A DNA stretch of 64,000 nucleotides. Origin: Chitinophagaceae bacterium (GTDB lineage: Bacteria > Bacteroidota > Bacteroidia > Chitinophagales > Chitinophagaceae). Below are positions 38,046 to 46,696 of this stretch, piece after piece; positions within the stretch are counted from its first letter, which is position 1, and each line of letters opens with the position of its first letter. The translations under genes were made by a program, and so were the position numbers. The notes under the pieces are model-generated. The model had not been told where the DNA came from and ran no database searches. It saw only the letters and a program-made list of their open reading frames with translations. The stretch lies in contig JAQBNL010000069.1 of NCBI GenBank assembly GCA_028288585.1, forward strand, positions 1 through 64,000, given 5' to 3'.

Positions 38046-39254
38046 ATGAGCACTAATAAATTCATGTTTGCTACGGGAATTGAAAACAGCTACCCTACTA
38101 TTACTTTAGCCGACGGTACAATTAAGCGGGTAGATGAAATGGAGAAGACCGGCCATTATAAATATTGGAAAGATGATTTCAGACTGACTAAAGAAATGGG
38201 TATTGAGCATCTCCGTTATGGCACTCCATATTTTTCTTTACACCAGGGCCCGGGAAAATACGACTGGAGCTTTAGTGATGAGGTTTTTAATGAAATGAAA
38301 GAGCTTGGCATTATTCCCCTGGTTGACCTTTGCCACTTTGGCGTACCTGACTGGATAGGAAATTTTCAAAACCCAGACTGGCCTAACTATTTTGCTGAAT
38401 ATGCTGAAGCCTTTGCAACGCGTTATCCTTATTTACAGTTTTATACTCCCATAAACGAAATATTTATTGCTGCAATGTTCAGCGGGCAATATGGCTGGTG
38501 GAATGAATGCAAAAGCGATGAACGCTCATTTGTTACCGCCTTAAAACACTTATGCAAGGCAAATGTGCTTGCCTCCAAGGCTATCTTAAAAGTTCAGCCT
38601 GATGTGTATTTTATACAGAGTGAATCATCAGAATATTTTCATGCTGAAGACCCAACCTGCCAGCCGCAATGCGATTTTTTAAATCAAAAAAGATTTCTTT
38701 CTCTCGACCTTACCTACGGACATTCAGTTGATGTAACCACTTATAAATATTTAATGGAAAACGGGATGACGGATGAGGAATATACATGGTTTCATCAAAA
38801 CCAGATGAAAGATAAAAGCCGCTGCATAATGGGTAACGATTATTATATAACCAATGAACACATGGTTCACCCCAATGGCAGCACAAGCCCGGCCGGAGAG
38901 ATATTCGGATATTATGTTATTACCCACCAGTACTTTCGCCGTTACCGGTTGCCGGTAATGCATACTGAAACAAATATTACCGAGCCATTTTCTGTACACT
39001 GGCTTCGCAAGCAATGGGCAAATGTGTATCGCTTAAAACAGGATGGAGTACCCATAGTAGGTTTTACATGGTATAGCCTCATTGACCAGGTTGACTGGGA
39101 CAGTGCATTGCGTAATGACGATGGCATTGTAAACTCACTGGGCCTTTATGATCTTGATAGAAAGATACGCCAGGTAGGAATAGAATATAAAAACCTTATT
39201 ACCCAATGGCAGGATGTACTGGCAAGGGAAAGCTTTGGTGTACATATTTTTTAA
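38046..39254 (+). CDS. family 1-like glycoside hydrolase
   Basis: A 402-residue cytosolic TIM-barrel protein without a signal peptide. It shows the GH1/clan-A pattern: DFRLTKEMGIEHLRYG, then FYTPINEIF (acid/base glutamate after strand 4) and VMHTETNI (nucleophile glutamate after strand 7). It is shorter than typical GH1 enzymes of about 450 residues. It probably cleaves a beta-glycoside taken up as a disaccharide, with unknown specificity. A 212-bp divergent promoter region separates it from the LLM gene. Confidence 0.8.
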   Translation: MSTNKFMFATGIENSYPTITLADGTIKRVDEMEKTGHYKYWKDDFRLTKEMGIEHLRYGTPYFSLHQGPGKYDWSFSDEVFNEMKELGIIPLVDLCHFGVPDWIGNFQNPDWPNYFAEYAEAFATRYPYLQFYTPINEIFIAAMFSGQYGWWNECKSDERSFVTALKHLCKANVLASKAILKVQPDVYFIQSESSEYFHAEDPTCQPQCDFLNQKRFLSLDLTYGHSVDVTTYKYLMENGMTDEEYTWFHQNQMKDKSRCIMGNDYYITNEHMVHPNGSTSPAGEIFGYYVITHQYFRRYRLPVMHTETNITEPFSVHWLRKQWANVYRLKQDGVPIVGFTWYSLIDQVDWDSALRNDDGIVNSLGLYDLDRKIRQVGIEYKNLITQWQDVLARESFGVHIF

Positions 39255-39267
39255 ATTCATTTTGAAC

Positions 39268-40125
39268 TTAAACAAAAATTTGGTTGGCAATAATAAGCGC
39301 TTCTTCCAATGCTGCTCTATCTATACCAGGCAGCAAACTTTTTTCTTCAAAATATGGTATCAGTAATTCTGAATTTATATTCCCTACCAGGTCATCATTT
39401 GCCATAGGGCATCCGCCAATTCCCTTTAAAGCGCCATCAAATCTTTTACAGCCGGCCTGTAATGCAGCATCAATTTTCTCTTTCCAGTTAGCGGCTGTTG
39501 AGTGTAAATGAACACCTATTTCGATAGCAGTATATTTTGGAATTAAAATATCCAGGATAGAGGAAACCTGCGCCGGCAAAGCCACCCCAACTGTATCAGC
39601 CATTGAAATAATTTTTATTCCCAAATTAATAAGTTTATCAACCCATTGCATTACAATTTCTTCATTATAAACATCGCCATAGGGATTGCCAAATCCCATA
39701 GAAATATATACTACCAGTTGTTTCTTATTCTTTATGCAAATCTCCTGTATCTGCCCTACTGTTTGCAGCGATTCTTCGATGGTGCTATTGGTATTTCTTT
39801 TTTGAAATGTTTCAGAAATGGAAAAAGGAAATCCCAGGTAAGTAATCTCATCAAAGGCTACGGCTTCTTCTGCTCCCCGTAAATTAGCTACAATGGCCAG
39901 AAGCTTTGTTTTACTATTTGCCAATTGCAAACTGCGTATTACTTCTTTAGTATCTGCCATTTGCGGGATTACTTTTGGCGAAACAAAACTTCCAAAATCT
40001 ATAGTGTCAAAACCAACTTTTAATAATGTATTTATATACTCTGCTTTTTTTGCTGTGGGAATAAAATGCTTCCATCCCTGCATGGCATCCCTCGGGCATT
40101 CAACTAAATGAATTTTATTTTCCAT
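39268..40125 (-). CDS. hydroxymethylglutaryl-CoA lyase-like protein
   Basis: A 285-residue TIM barrel starting at MENKIHLVECPRDAMQG (three codons inside the ORF). It is of the HMGL-like family. The metal and catalytic residues appear in VECPRDA, GVHLHSTAANW and GALKGIGGCPMA, including the flexible-loop Cys near the end. HMG-CoA lyase splits HMG-CoA to acetoacetate and acetyl-CoA in leucine catabolism. Related homocitrate-synthase-type reactions are less likely given the GGCPMA loop. No leucine-pathway gene is adjacent. Confidence 0.87.
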   Translation of the reverse strand: MENKIHLVECPRDAMQGWKHFIPTAKKAEYINTLLKVGFDTIDFGSFVSPKVIPQMADTKEVIRSLQLANSKTKLLAIVANLRGAEEAVAFDEITYLGFPFSISETFQKRNTNSTIEESLQTVGQIQEICIKNKKQLVVYISMGFGNPYGDVYNEEIVMQWVDKLINLGIKIISMADTVGVALPAQVSSILDILIPKYTAIEIGVHLHSTAANWKEKIDAALQAGCKRFDGALKGIGGCPMANDDLVGNINSELLIPYFEEKSLLPGIDRAALEEALIIANQIFV

Positions 40126-40199
40126 CAAATGCAATTTAACAGTAAAATACTTGCGGCAAAACTCTTTAAATACGAAATTTACTATTGAAAGGTAATCTT

Positions 40200-41087
40200 G
40201 TGAAATTTTTATCGCTCATTTTTATTTTATTATTATTTCATTGTGCCGCATTCAGCCGTATGGCAGTTGATTCGATAAAATATAATTATAATAGCGAGGC
40301 TTATTATAAAAAAACCGGGATAAATATTTATATCATTTCAAAAGATAAATATTTTAATTTCACCAGTCGCATTATTGTTTGGCAAACCAAGCTGGTAGCA
40401 TTGTTTCATAGCAAAAAAATGAAGGTGATATTTGCCACCTCCACTGCCGATGCCGGGGAAAAAATAGCAGCATTAGTACAGAAACATAATTATACTATCA
40501 ATAATTTATGGTTTGATTCTCACGGAAAATATAGGAAAGGCTATTCATCCTTTATGATAGGAGTTGATGAATATTATTATAAAAATATATCGGATACCAA
40601 TCATATCTCCTCTCTCAAAAAAATTGCCTCCTATTGTAACAGTCATACTAACATTGGTTTGGGTTCATGTTTTGCGGCCGCAGATTATACTTTTCCTGTT
40701 TTAAGAAACGGGACTTACGAAAACATGCATGGCGACTCATTACTAAGAGGCATGGGAAATATTTTTAAGGAGAGTACTGTTTATGCCTGCAAAAGCTGGG
40801 TGATGGCAAAGCCCTGGATATTGGGTAGCAAAAATGCTTTAGCAGGTTACCCGTTGGACAGGCAATATAAGGATACCATTTTTTTACCTGTATGGAACCG
40901 TATGGGCACATGGGATAAGTATTCTGCCACTTCTCATGAAATAGAAACTATTAATACTGTTTACCTGACAAACAATGGTGAAATTTTAGTGCAGGATAAA
41001 TCATACCTCGCTCAAAAAAAAGCGCAAAGAAAACTGGCAAGAAATTTAAAAAAATTAAGGCCTGATCTTTATGACCTGTCAATGTAA
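40200..41087 (+). CDS. exported protein with caspase-like His-Cys motifs
   Basis: A protein of 295 residues. The ORF opens at a TTG (40185), and I favour the GTG at 40200, which gives VKFLSLIFILLLFHCAAFS as signal peptide. I recognise no named domain, but FDSHGKYRKGYSSFMIG (His 108) and GLGSCFAAADY (Cys 157) have the spacing and local sequence of clan CD cysteine peptidases such as DUF4347 or clostripain-like proteins. A Lys/Arg-rich tail ends it. The role is unknown, and activity is inference. It diverges from the HMG-CoA lyase-like gene. Confidence 0.6.
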   Translation: MKFLSLIFILLLFHCAAFSRMAVDSIKYNYNSEAYYKKTGINIYIISKDKYFNFTSRIIVWQTKLVALFHSKKMKVIFATSTADAGEKIAALVQKHNYTINNLWFDSHGKYRKGYSSFMIGVDEYYYKNISDTNHISSLKKIASYCNSHTNIGLGSCFAAADYTFPVLRNGTYENMHGDSLLRGMGNIFKESTVYACKSWVMAKPWILGSKNALAGYPLDRQYKDTIFLPVWNRMGTWDKYSATSHEIETINTVYLTNNGEILVQDKSYLAQKKAQRKLARNLKKLRPDLYDLSM

Positions 41088-41255
41088 CACTGCATTTTCT
41101 TTTATACAAAGTTTTTACCAGTGAAATAAAAACTGCTGAATGGTTTTTCGATCCATTTACTACACTATATTTTTAAACAAGCCAGTGGCATGAACAAATA
41201 ATAATTTAATCTTTTCTAAAAAAAGCTTATTTTACTTTTATAAAACTGCTGTGAG

Positions 41256-42305
41256 ATGACTTTTCGAAAAGCCATAGCATCTGACAATGGGCAATTGCTT
41301 GCTCTTACCAACGCCACACCTATGCAGGGAACAATATCCATCTGTATAAAAAGAGAGCCCGACTTTTTCGCATTACTTAATAAGAAGGGGAAGCCTTACG
41401 TAATTGTTGCTGAAGAGGATAGCAAAATCATAGGATGTGTTTCAATAGTAAAGGAAGAAATGATTTTATTAAATAATCCGCAAGTGTTTTATTATTTGTG
41501 CGATCTTAAAGTTCATCCTCATCATCGAAATAAAAAAATCGCAACAAAGCTGTGCCACGAAATGCACAATTATTTACTAGATAATGACGCAGACTGGATG
41601 TTAAGCCTGGCGGCTAAAGGCAACAACAAAGTAATGCCAATAATGCAAGGTAAGTCCGGTATAGACGGATCTCAATCCTTGGGGACATTTATAATGTACC
41701 AATTACTCCCTAAAAAAAATATTAGCCTGAGTAAAAAATATCGAATAGCAGTATATGATAATGTGCCTGCTATAATAAACTTGTATAATGAATATAATAG
41801 CAAGTACGTTCTTCACCCTGTAATATCTGAAGAAAGCCTAAAAGATTGCAGGCATATAGTAGCATTTGCAAATGATAAAATAGTTGCTGCAATAAGTTTA
41901 TACGATCCTGTATATTTTAAACAAAATGTTGTTATCGCATTACCGTGGTACCTGAATATTACAACAAAACTAATGAGGCTGATGAAGCCGGTGTTCAAAT
42001 TTCCTCCTATACCCCATACAGGTGAGGCTATTAAAATTTTATATGCAAAGGCTTATGCTTTTTTAACCGGATACGAGGATGCATTTATTGAACTTATCCG
42101 GTATGCCAGGATGCATGCATATCAAAATAAATACACTTTTTTTTCTATAACATTTCATGAAGCAGATAAATTAAAAGAACTTATAAAAAATATGCCGTCA
42201 TTTACATTTAGATCGCATGAGTTTATAGGCAGTTTAAAAAACAATACAGGTGTATTAAATAAAATAAAAGAAGGTAATGTGATCGAGGATTTTTCATTAG
42301 TATGA
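41256..42305 (+). CDS. double-domain GNAT acetyltransferase, first gene of the aldehyde/alkane operon
   Basis: A 349-residue cytosolic protein. The N-terminal GNAT domain (1-145) has a clear acyl-CoA-binding site, VHPHHRNKKIATKLCHEMHNYL. A second GNAT-like half (about 160-335) is weaker and lacks a clean CoA motif. GNAT proteins transfer acyl groups to amines, with unknown acceptor here. It leads a run of six genes with gaps of 9-26 bp or an overlap, so it is very likely cotranscribed with the ADO/AAR pair. It could supply or modify a fatty acyl substrate, but that is speculation. Confidence 0.75.
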   Translation: MTFRKAIASDNGQLLALTNATPMQGTISICIKREPDFFALLNKKGKPYVIVAEEDSKIIGCVSIVKEEMILLNNPQVFYYLCDLKVHPHHRNKKIATKLCHEMHNYLLDNDADWMLSLAAKGNNKVMPIMQGKSGIDGSQSLGTFIMYQLLPKKNISLSKKYRIAVYDNVPAIINLYNEYNSKYVLHPVISEESLKDCRHIVAFANDKIVAAISLYDPVYFKQNVVIALPWYLNITTKLMRLMKPVFKFPPIPHTGEAIKILYAKAYAFLTGYEDAFIELIRYARMHAYQNKYTFFSITFHEADKLKELIKNMPSFTFRSHEFIGSLKNNTGVLNKIKEGNVIEDFSLV

Positions 42306-42330
42306 ATTTTATCACCATAAAACTACTATT

Positions 42331-43074
42331 ATGAACACAACAACTCTCACTCCGGAAAAAACTGAAATTTACTGGGATGTAGTAACAGACATGCTTTCGC
42401 AAGCCATTACAGGCGAGCTGGTAGGCATGTCGAACTTTGCGACCTTAACAGGAACCATTGATGATGTGCATGAAAAAATGGAATGTGCAGAGCATGCCAA
42501 TTGTGAACGTGGCCACGCCGAAGGATTTATACATTTGGCAAAAAAATACAAGCTGCCTGTAAACATTAATATGGATGGCTATTACTGGAAAAATGTTAGA
42601 GAATGTTTTTTACGATGGGCAAATAAGCCTGATTTTATCGGTTGCATAATCATCCAGGAAGTAATTCTGGAATGCTTTGCTGTATCCATGTATAAAGATG
42701 TTGGTAATGCATTAGAAGACCATGAGATAGGACAGCTATTTTTATGCATTTCAAAAGAAGAAGAAGAGCATATAGAACATTCCATTGATATTTTACAAGC
42801 CGAACTTGATAAAGATTACGCAGGGTTTATACAAAAAGTGGAAGACATTCATAATGATTGTATGACGATACTCGCTGAGTGGTCGGCAACAGTTGATCTA
42901 AAAGGACATTGTGGTGTATGCAGGGGTGAGTGTATGAAAAACTCTTTGTATGCCGCAGGAATGGATATTAAATCCCTGCGTGGCAATGCAATTAATTTAT
43001 ATTTAAAAACACTTGACAGGATAGGCATACCAGGTACAAAAAGTTTACAATGGATAGCGAATCTTCCAATGTAG
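42331..43074 (+). CDS. ado: ferritin-like aldehyde-deformylating oxygenase (ADO) homologue
   Basis: A 247-residue di-iron protein that aligns over its length with cyanobacterial ADO (about 231 residues). The ligands fall where expected: Glu29 (AITGEL), Glu59 and His62 (CERGHAEGF), Glu114 (QEVILECFAVSMY) and Glu144, His147 (EEEEH). The block IIIQEVILECFAVSMY is nearly the cyanobacterial LLIQSLIIECFAIAAY. The C-terminal YLKTLDRIGIPGT matches the ADO end. ADO converts fatty aldehydes to alkanes plus formate using O2. A Cys-rich insert CGVCRGEC (194-201) is unlike the cyanobacterial form. The next gene overlaps by 25 bp and encodes the acyl reductase, which supports the call. Confidence 0.82.
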   Translation: MNTTTLTPEKTEIYWDVVTDMLSQAITGELVGMSNFATLTGTIDDVHEKMECAEHANCERGHAEGFIHLAKKYKLPVNINMDGYYWKNVRECFLRWANKPDFIGCIIIQEVILECFAVSMYKDVGNALEDHEIGQLFLCISKEEEEHIEHSIDILQAELDKDYAGFIQKVEDIHNDCMTILAEWSATVDLKGHCGVCRGECMKNSLYAAGMDIKSLRGNAINLYLKTLDRIGIPGTKSLQWIANLPM

Positions 43075-44129
43075 CATTTGCACTTATCGGCCACCAGGAT
43101 TCATGGCAAAAGATCAGCGGTTTTGTTAATCTTCTTCGGAATACTTCGCAGGAAGCTGAAATAGAAAAACAGAAGATAGCAGAAGTATATTCCTATTTTC
43201 CGCCCTGTGCAATATTTGATATTGACGTAAGATCAATAACAGGTATAACAGCAAAGGGGAAATACATCGAGACATTTATTTCTCCGGATGAACTTACGCT
43301 AAAACATTGGAAAAATAATATCTCTAAGGTAAAGCAAGCTGCTGATTGCGCCTCAAATTTACAAGCAGGGATTGCAACACTTGGAGGATTTACATCAATT
43401 GTTCTGGAAGGAAGGGTTGATATGCTGAACGGAAATTCAAAGACTTGTTTTACTACCGGTAATACTTTAACTGCAGCATTTATTGTAAAAGCAATTGAAA
43501 AAGCTTGCAAACATTTTAATAAAGAATTAAAAGATCAAAACATTTTAATTATCGGGTCAACAGGTGATATTGGCTCGGCATGTGTAAAATATTTTTCAGC
43601 AAAAGTAAATACACTGCTGCTTTGCGCAAGACAGCAAAATTTATTGTATCAGCAGCAAAAAGAACTGTTAGAAAATAATATTTCTGCAAAAGAGTCAGCA
43701 GATGTTACAACACTTTTGCCGGAGGCTGATATAATTATTGCAATAGCAAGTTCTATAATTGAAAATTTTGATCCGGCATTATGCAAAAAAGATGTGATCA
43801 TTTGCGATGCAGGTTATCCAAAAAACTTAATTGATAACCTTTCTGAAGATCTTAACGAACGGCTGTTTTGCGGAGGGATGGGAATTGTAAATGGTGGCTA
43901 TGATTTTACGCCTTCCTTTCACCACCAATTGTACAATTTCCCTATTCCCAATATTGGCCATGGTTGCCTTCTTGAAGCCGTTGTGCTAAGTTTTGAAAAT
44001 AAAAATATTGCATATTCAACCGGCAAAGGAAATATTTCACCGGAAAAGATTGAACAGATGTATGATATGGCACAAAAACACGGGATCAGAGAAGCTCCAT
44101 TTTTTAATACTCTTAGAGTATGGGATTAA
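43050..44129 (+). CDS. aar: long-chain acyl-ACP/acyl-CoA reductase (AAR) homologue
   Basis: A 359-residue protein matching cyanobacterial AAR throughout: FALIGHQDSW at the start, GKYIETFISPDEL, LGGFTSIVLEG, CFTTGNTLTAAF, the NADPH site LIIGSTGDIGSAC (about 166-178) and ICDAGYPKNL. The acyl-enzyme Cys of S. elongatus AAR aligns with Cys306 in GHGCLLEAVVLSFE. AAR reduces fatty acyl-ACP or -CoA to fatty aldehyde, the substrate of ADO. The only reasonable ATG lies inside the ADO gene, giving a 25-bp overlap and translational coupling. Presence beside ADO in a Bacteroidota background suggests transfer. Confidence 0.87.
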   Translation: MDSESSNVAFALIGHQDSWQKISGFVNLLRNTSQEAEIEKQKIAEVYSYFPPCAIFDIDVRSITGITAKGKYIETFISPDELTLKHWKNNISKVKQAADCASNLQAGIATLGGFTSIVLEGRVDMLNGNSKTCFTTGNTLTAAFIVKAIEKACKHFNKELKDQNILIIGSTGDIGSACVKYFSAKVNTLLLCARQQNLLYQQQKELLENNISAKESADVTTLLPEADIIIAIASSIIENFDPALCKKDVIICDAGYPKNLIDNLSEDLNERLFCGGMGIVNGGYDFTPSFHHQLYNFPIPNIGHGCLLEAVVLSFENKNIAYSTGKGNISPEKIEQMYDMAQKHGIREAPFFNTLRVWD

Positions 44130-44138
44130 ATTAAACTT

Positions 44139-45251
44139 ATGAAAAGTAAAATCAATGACCAGGTGCCTCTATCAACGCTGATCTTTACGCTTAATTGGGA
44201 AGATCCTGAAAGTGATGTAAGGGCAATAGATATGAAAGAAGGACAAACATTAATGACCATCACTTCAGGTGGCTGTAATACCTTAAATTTTTTACTTCAT
44301 GCTCCTGAAAAAATATATGCTGTTGATATTAACCCGGCCCAAACATGCGTAATGGATTTTAAAATAGCAGCCATAAAAAATCTTGATCATCATGAATTTA
44401 TTTCTTTGCTTGGACTGATAAAATGTGACAAGCGTTTGGAGTTATTTTCAAGAATACAACATGATCTTTCAGAAGAGTCTAAATTATTTTGGAATGCCAA
44501 TAGTAAGCTGGTAAAAAAAGGAATTCTTTTCAATGGAAAATTTGAAAGGTTTGTAAAGCTTGCCGGTAAAATGCTAAACTTTATACAAGGGAGGAAAAAA
44601 GTTGAAAAATTTTTCTCCTTAGAAACCCTTATTGAACAAAGAGATTTTTATAATAAAAGATGGAATAATAAAAGTTGGAAATTGATATTTACTGTAATGT
44701 TCAACAAAAAACGGTTGGCAAAGAAAGGATTGGTAGCAGAATATTTTCATTTTGATGATGGAGCACAAACCTTTTCTGAAAGCTTTTACAACAGGGCATC
44801 AAAAGTATTATGTGATATACCTGTAAAAAGTAATTACTTTTTATCAGCATACTTTACCGGAAAGTATAATAGTGAAAACGAGGTCCCCCTATATCTTAAG
44901 GCCGAAAATTACGAAAAGATAAAACGAAATATAAACAAGATAGAAGTGATAACTGCTGACACAAAATATTGGCTGGAAAAAATGCCTTGTTCCTGCATAG
45001 ACGGCTTCTGCCTTTCCAATATCTGTGAGCTAATGAGTGAAGAAGATACTAAAAAACTTTTTACAGAAGTGGCTCGTACTGCGAAGCCCGGTGCCAAAAT
45101 ATGTTTCAGGAATTTAATGATACCAAGAGAAATTCCTGAAGAACTACAAAACATTATAAGTAAAAATAAATGCGTAAGCGAAAACCTCCTGGCAACTGAC
45201 AGGTCGTTTGTGTATTCAAAGGTTGCAGCATATGATGTTATTAAAAAATAA
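44139..45251 (+). CDS. BtaA/DUF3419-family aminocarboxypropyltransferase
   Basis: A 370-residue protein of the DUF3419 family, which includes BtaA (S-adenosylmethionine:diacylglycerol 3-amino-3-carboxypropyltransferase). Matching parts are IFTLNWEDPESDVRA, the SAM site GQTLMTITSGGCNTLNFLL, IYAVDINPAQ and, near the end, FCLSNICELMSEED and ICFRNLMIPREIPEE. BtaA makes the homoserine headgroup of betaine lipids. A BtaB methyltransferase is not present, so the product may stay unmethylated, or the acceptor may be something other than diacylglycerol. It starts 9 bp after aar, so it is in the same operon. Confidence 0.82.
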   Translation: MKSKINDQVPLSTLIFTLNWEDPESDVRAIDMKEGQTLMTITSGGCNTLNFLLHAPEKIYAVDINPAQTCVMDFKIAAIKNLDHHEFISLLGLIKCDKRLELFSRIQHDLSEESKLFWNANSKLVKKGILFNGKFERFVKLAGKMLNFIQGRKKVEKFFSLETLIEQRDFYNKRWNNKSWKLIFTVMFNKKRLAKKGLVAEYFHFDDGAQTFSESFYNRASKVLCDIPVKSNYFLSAYFTGKYNSENEVPLYLKAENYEKIKRNINKIEVITADTKYWLEKMPCSCIDGFCLSNICELMSEEDTKKLFTEVARTAKPGAKICFRNLMIPREIPEELQNIISKNKCVSENLLATDRSFVYSKVAAYDVIKK

Positions 45252-45277
45252 TTGTAAAAGATCATAAACAAATAAAT

Positions 45278-45727
45278 ATGAAAACTTTATTTGATCCTGC
45301 CATCAACCAGGAAATTCTTGACCGGGTTGAAAGATTAACGCCTTCCTCAAAACCGGTGTGGGGTAAAATGAGCGTAGAAAAAATGTTGGCACATTTATAC
45401 CTTGCGTTGCAGGTAAATTTTGGAGAATTAAAATTAAACAAGAGTTTACTGGGTATATTCTTTCGCGGTATATCGAGAAGAATTTTATTGGGCGAAAAGC
45501 CATTTCCAAAGCATTTGCCTGCTGACAAAAAAATATTGCCGAAAGAAGTGGCCGTCTTTTCTATAGAAAAAGCAAAAGTAGAGCAGATAATTAAAAGATA
45601 TATTGAATCAGTAGAATCAGGTCTCTCAAAAAATTCGCATAATATTTTGGGAAAGATTTCTCCACAGGAATCTTCTTTCATTTCTTATAAACATCTTGAT
45701 CATCACTTAAGGCAGTTTGGAGTTTAG
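45278..45727 (+). CDS. DUF1569 (DinB-like) protein
   Basis: A 149-residue four-helix-bundle protein of the DUF1569 family. PVWGKMSVEKMLAHLYLALQVNFGE holds the conserved WGKM and a His of the DinB-like metal triad, and HLDHHLRQFG near the end supplies the others. These proteins may bind a metal and transfer thiol-type groups, but no reaction is known here. It lies 26 bp after the BtaA-like gene and 23 bp before the desaturase. Confidence 0.82.
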   Translation: MKTLFDPAINQEILDRVERLTPSSKPVWGKMSVEKMLAHLYLALQVNFGELKLNKSLLGIFFRGISRRILLGEKPFPKHLPADKKILPKEVAVFSIEKAKVEQIIKRYIESVESGLSKNSHNILGKISPQESSFISYKHLDHHLRQFGV

Positions 45728-45750
45728 TAATACAAATATTATTATAAAAT

Positions 45751-46674
45751 ATGGAAGTATTAACTACAAATAAAAAATTTACAATTCCCAATGCTATAAA
45801 TATTATAGCTGTAATAATATTATCTTTTTTATATTTTATCCTGCTCATAACAGCTTCCAAACAACAGCATTGGTATTGGATGATAGGGATTTCCATTTTA
45901 TTCGGAATAATAATGATACCGGTTTATACGCTTATACATGAAGCTGAGCATAATATCATAAATTCCAACCTGTTTATAAACAACCTTTTGGGAGGATGGT
46001 TATGTTGCTTGTTTATAGCTCCCTTTAGTTTTTTTAAGCATTGTCATTTGCGTCATCATAAAAAAAACAGGACAGATCTTGAGATGTGGGATCTGTATTA
46101 TGAACACCAGGATAAATGGAAAAAATATGGTAAACTTTATTTTGTTTCTATCGGCTTTGGATACCTGAGTGTTGTTTTATCTGTCATACTTTTTTCTTTT
46201 GCCCCCAAATTAATTTATTCAGACTTTTTTACAAAGCAAACAGAAGCTGCCGGGTTTTTGCAAGGAAGTAACACCATAAAAAAAATAAGGGTGTTTAAAA
46301 TAGAAAGTATACTGGTAATTATTTTCCATGTTGTATGTTTTTATATTTTTAAATACAACTGGACAGCCTGGGTTAGTTGTTATTTAATTCATGGATTTAT
46401 CTGGTCGTCTCAAAATTATGTGAATCATGCTTTTAGCCCCAGGGATATTATTAATGGAGCTCATAACCTTAAAGTACCCACCTGGCTAAAATTAATATAT
46501 CTTAATTTTAATCTCCACCTTGCTCATCATCAAAATCCCAAAATACCCTGGATACATTTGCCCGATTTTATTAAAGATGAAAATCATAAAATAAGTTTTT
46601 TTAAAAACTATATAAGGCTTTGGAAAGGCCCCATAATCACAACTGAACCTGATCCATCAAAAGATATAGAATAG
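45751..46674 (+). CDS. membrane fatty-acid desaturase/hydroxylase
   Basis: A 307-residue integral membrane di-iron enzyme. The three His boxes are LIHEAEHN (HxxxH), HCHLRHHKK (HxxHH) and NLHLAHHQN (HxxHH). Hydrophobic segments flank them at about 20-60, 85-105, 130-160 and 190-230. The family desaturates or hydroxylates acyl chains, or related substrates such as carotenoids. As last gene of the operon, it could act on the same acyl or aldehyde-derived lipid. The P450 gene converges with a 22-bp gap. Confidence 0.87.
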   Translation: MEVLTTNKKFTIPNAINIIAVIILSFLYFILLITASKQQHWYWMIGISILFGIIMIPVYTLIHEAEHNIINSNLFINNLLGGWLCCLFIAPFSFFKHCHLRHHKKNRTDLEMWDLYYEHQDKWKKYGKLYFVSIGFGYLSVVLSVILFSFAPKLIYSDFFTKQTEAAGFLQGSNTIKKIRVFKIESILVIIFHVVCFYIFKYNWTAWVSCYLIHGFIWSSQNYVNHAFSPRDIINGAHNLKVPTWLKLIYLNFNLHLAHHQNPKIPWIHLPDFIKDENHKISFFKNYIRLWKGPIITTEPDPSKDIE

Positions 46675-46696
46675 ATATTATTTCTTTTCATCGAAC

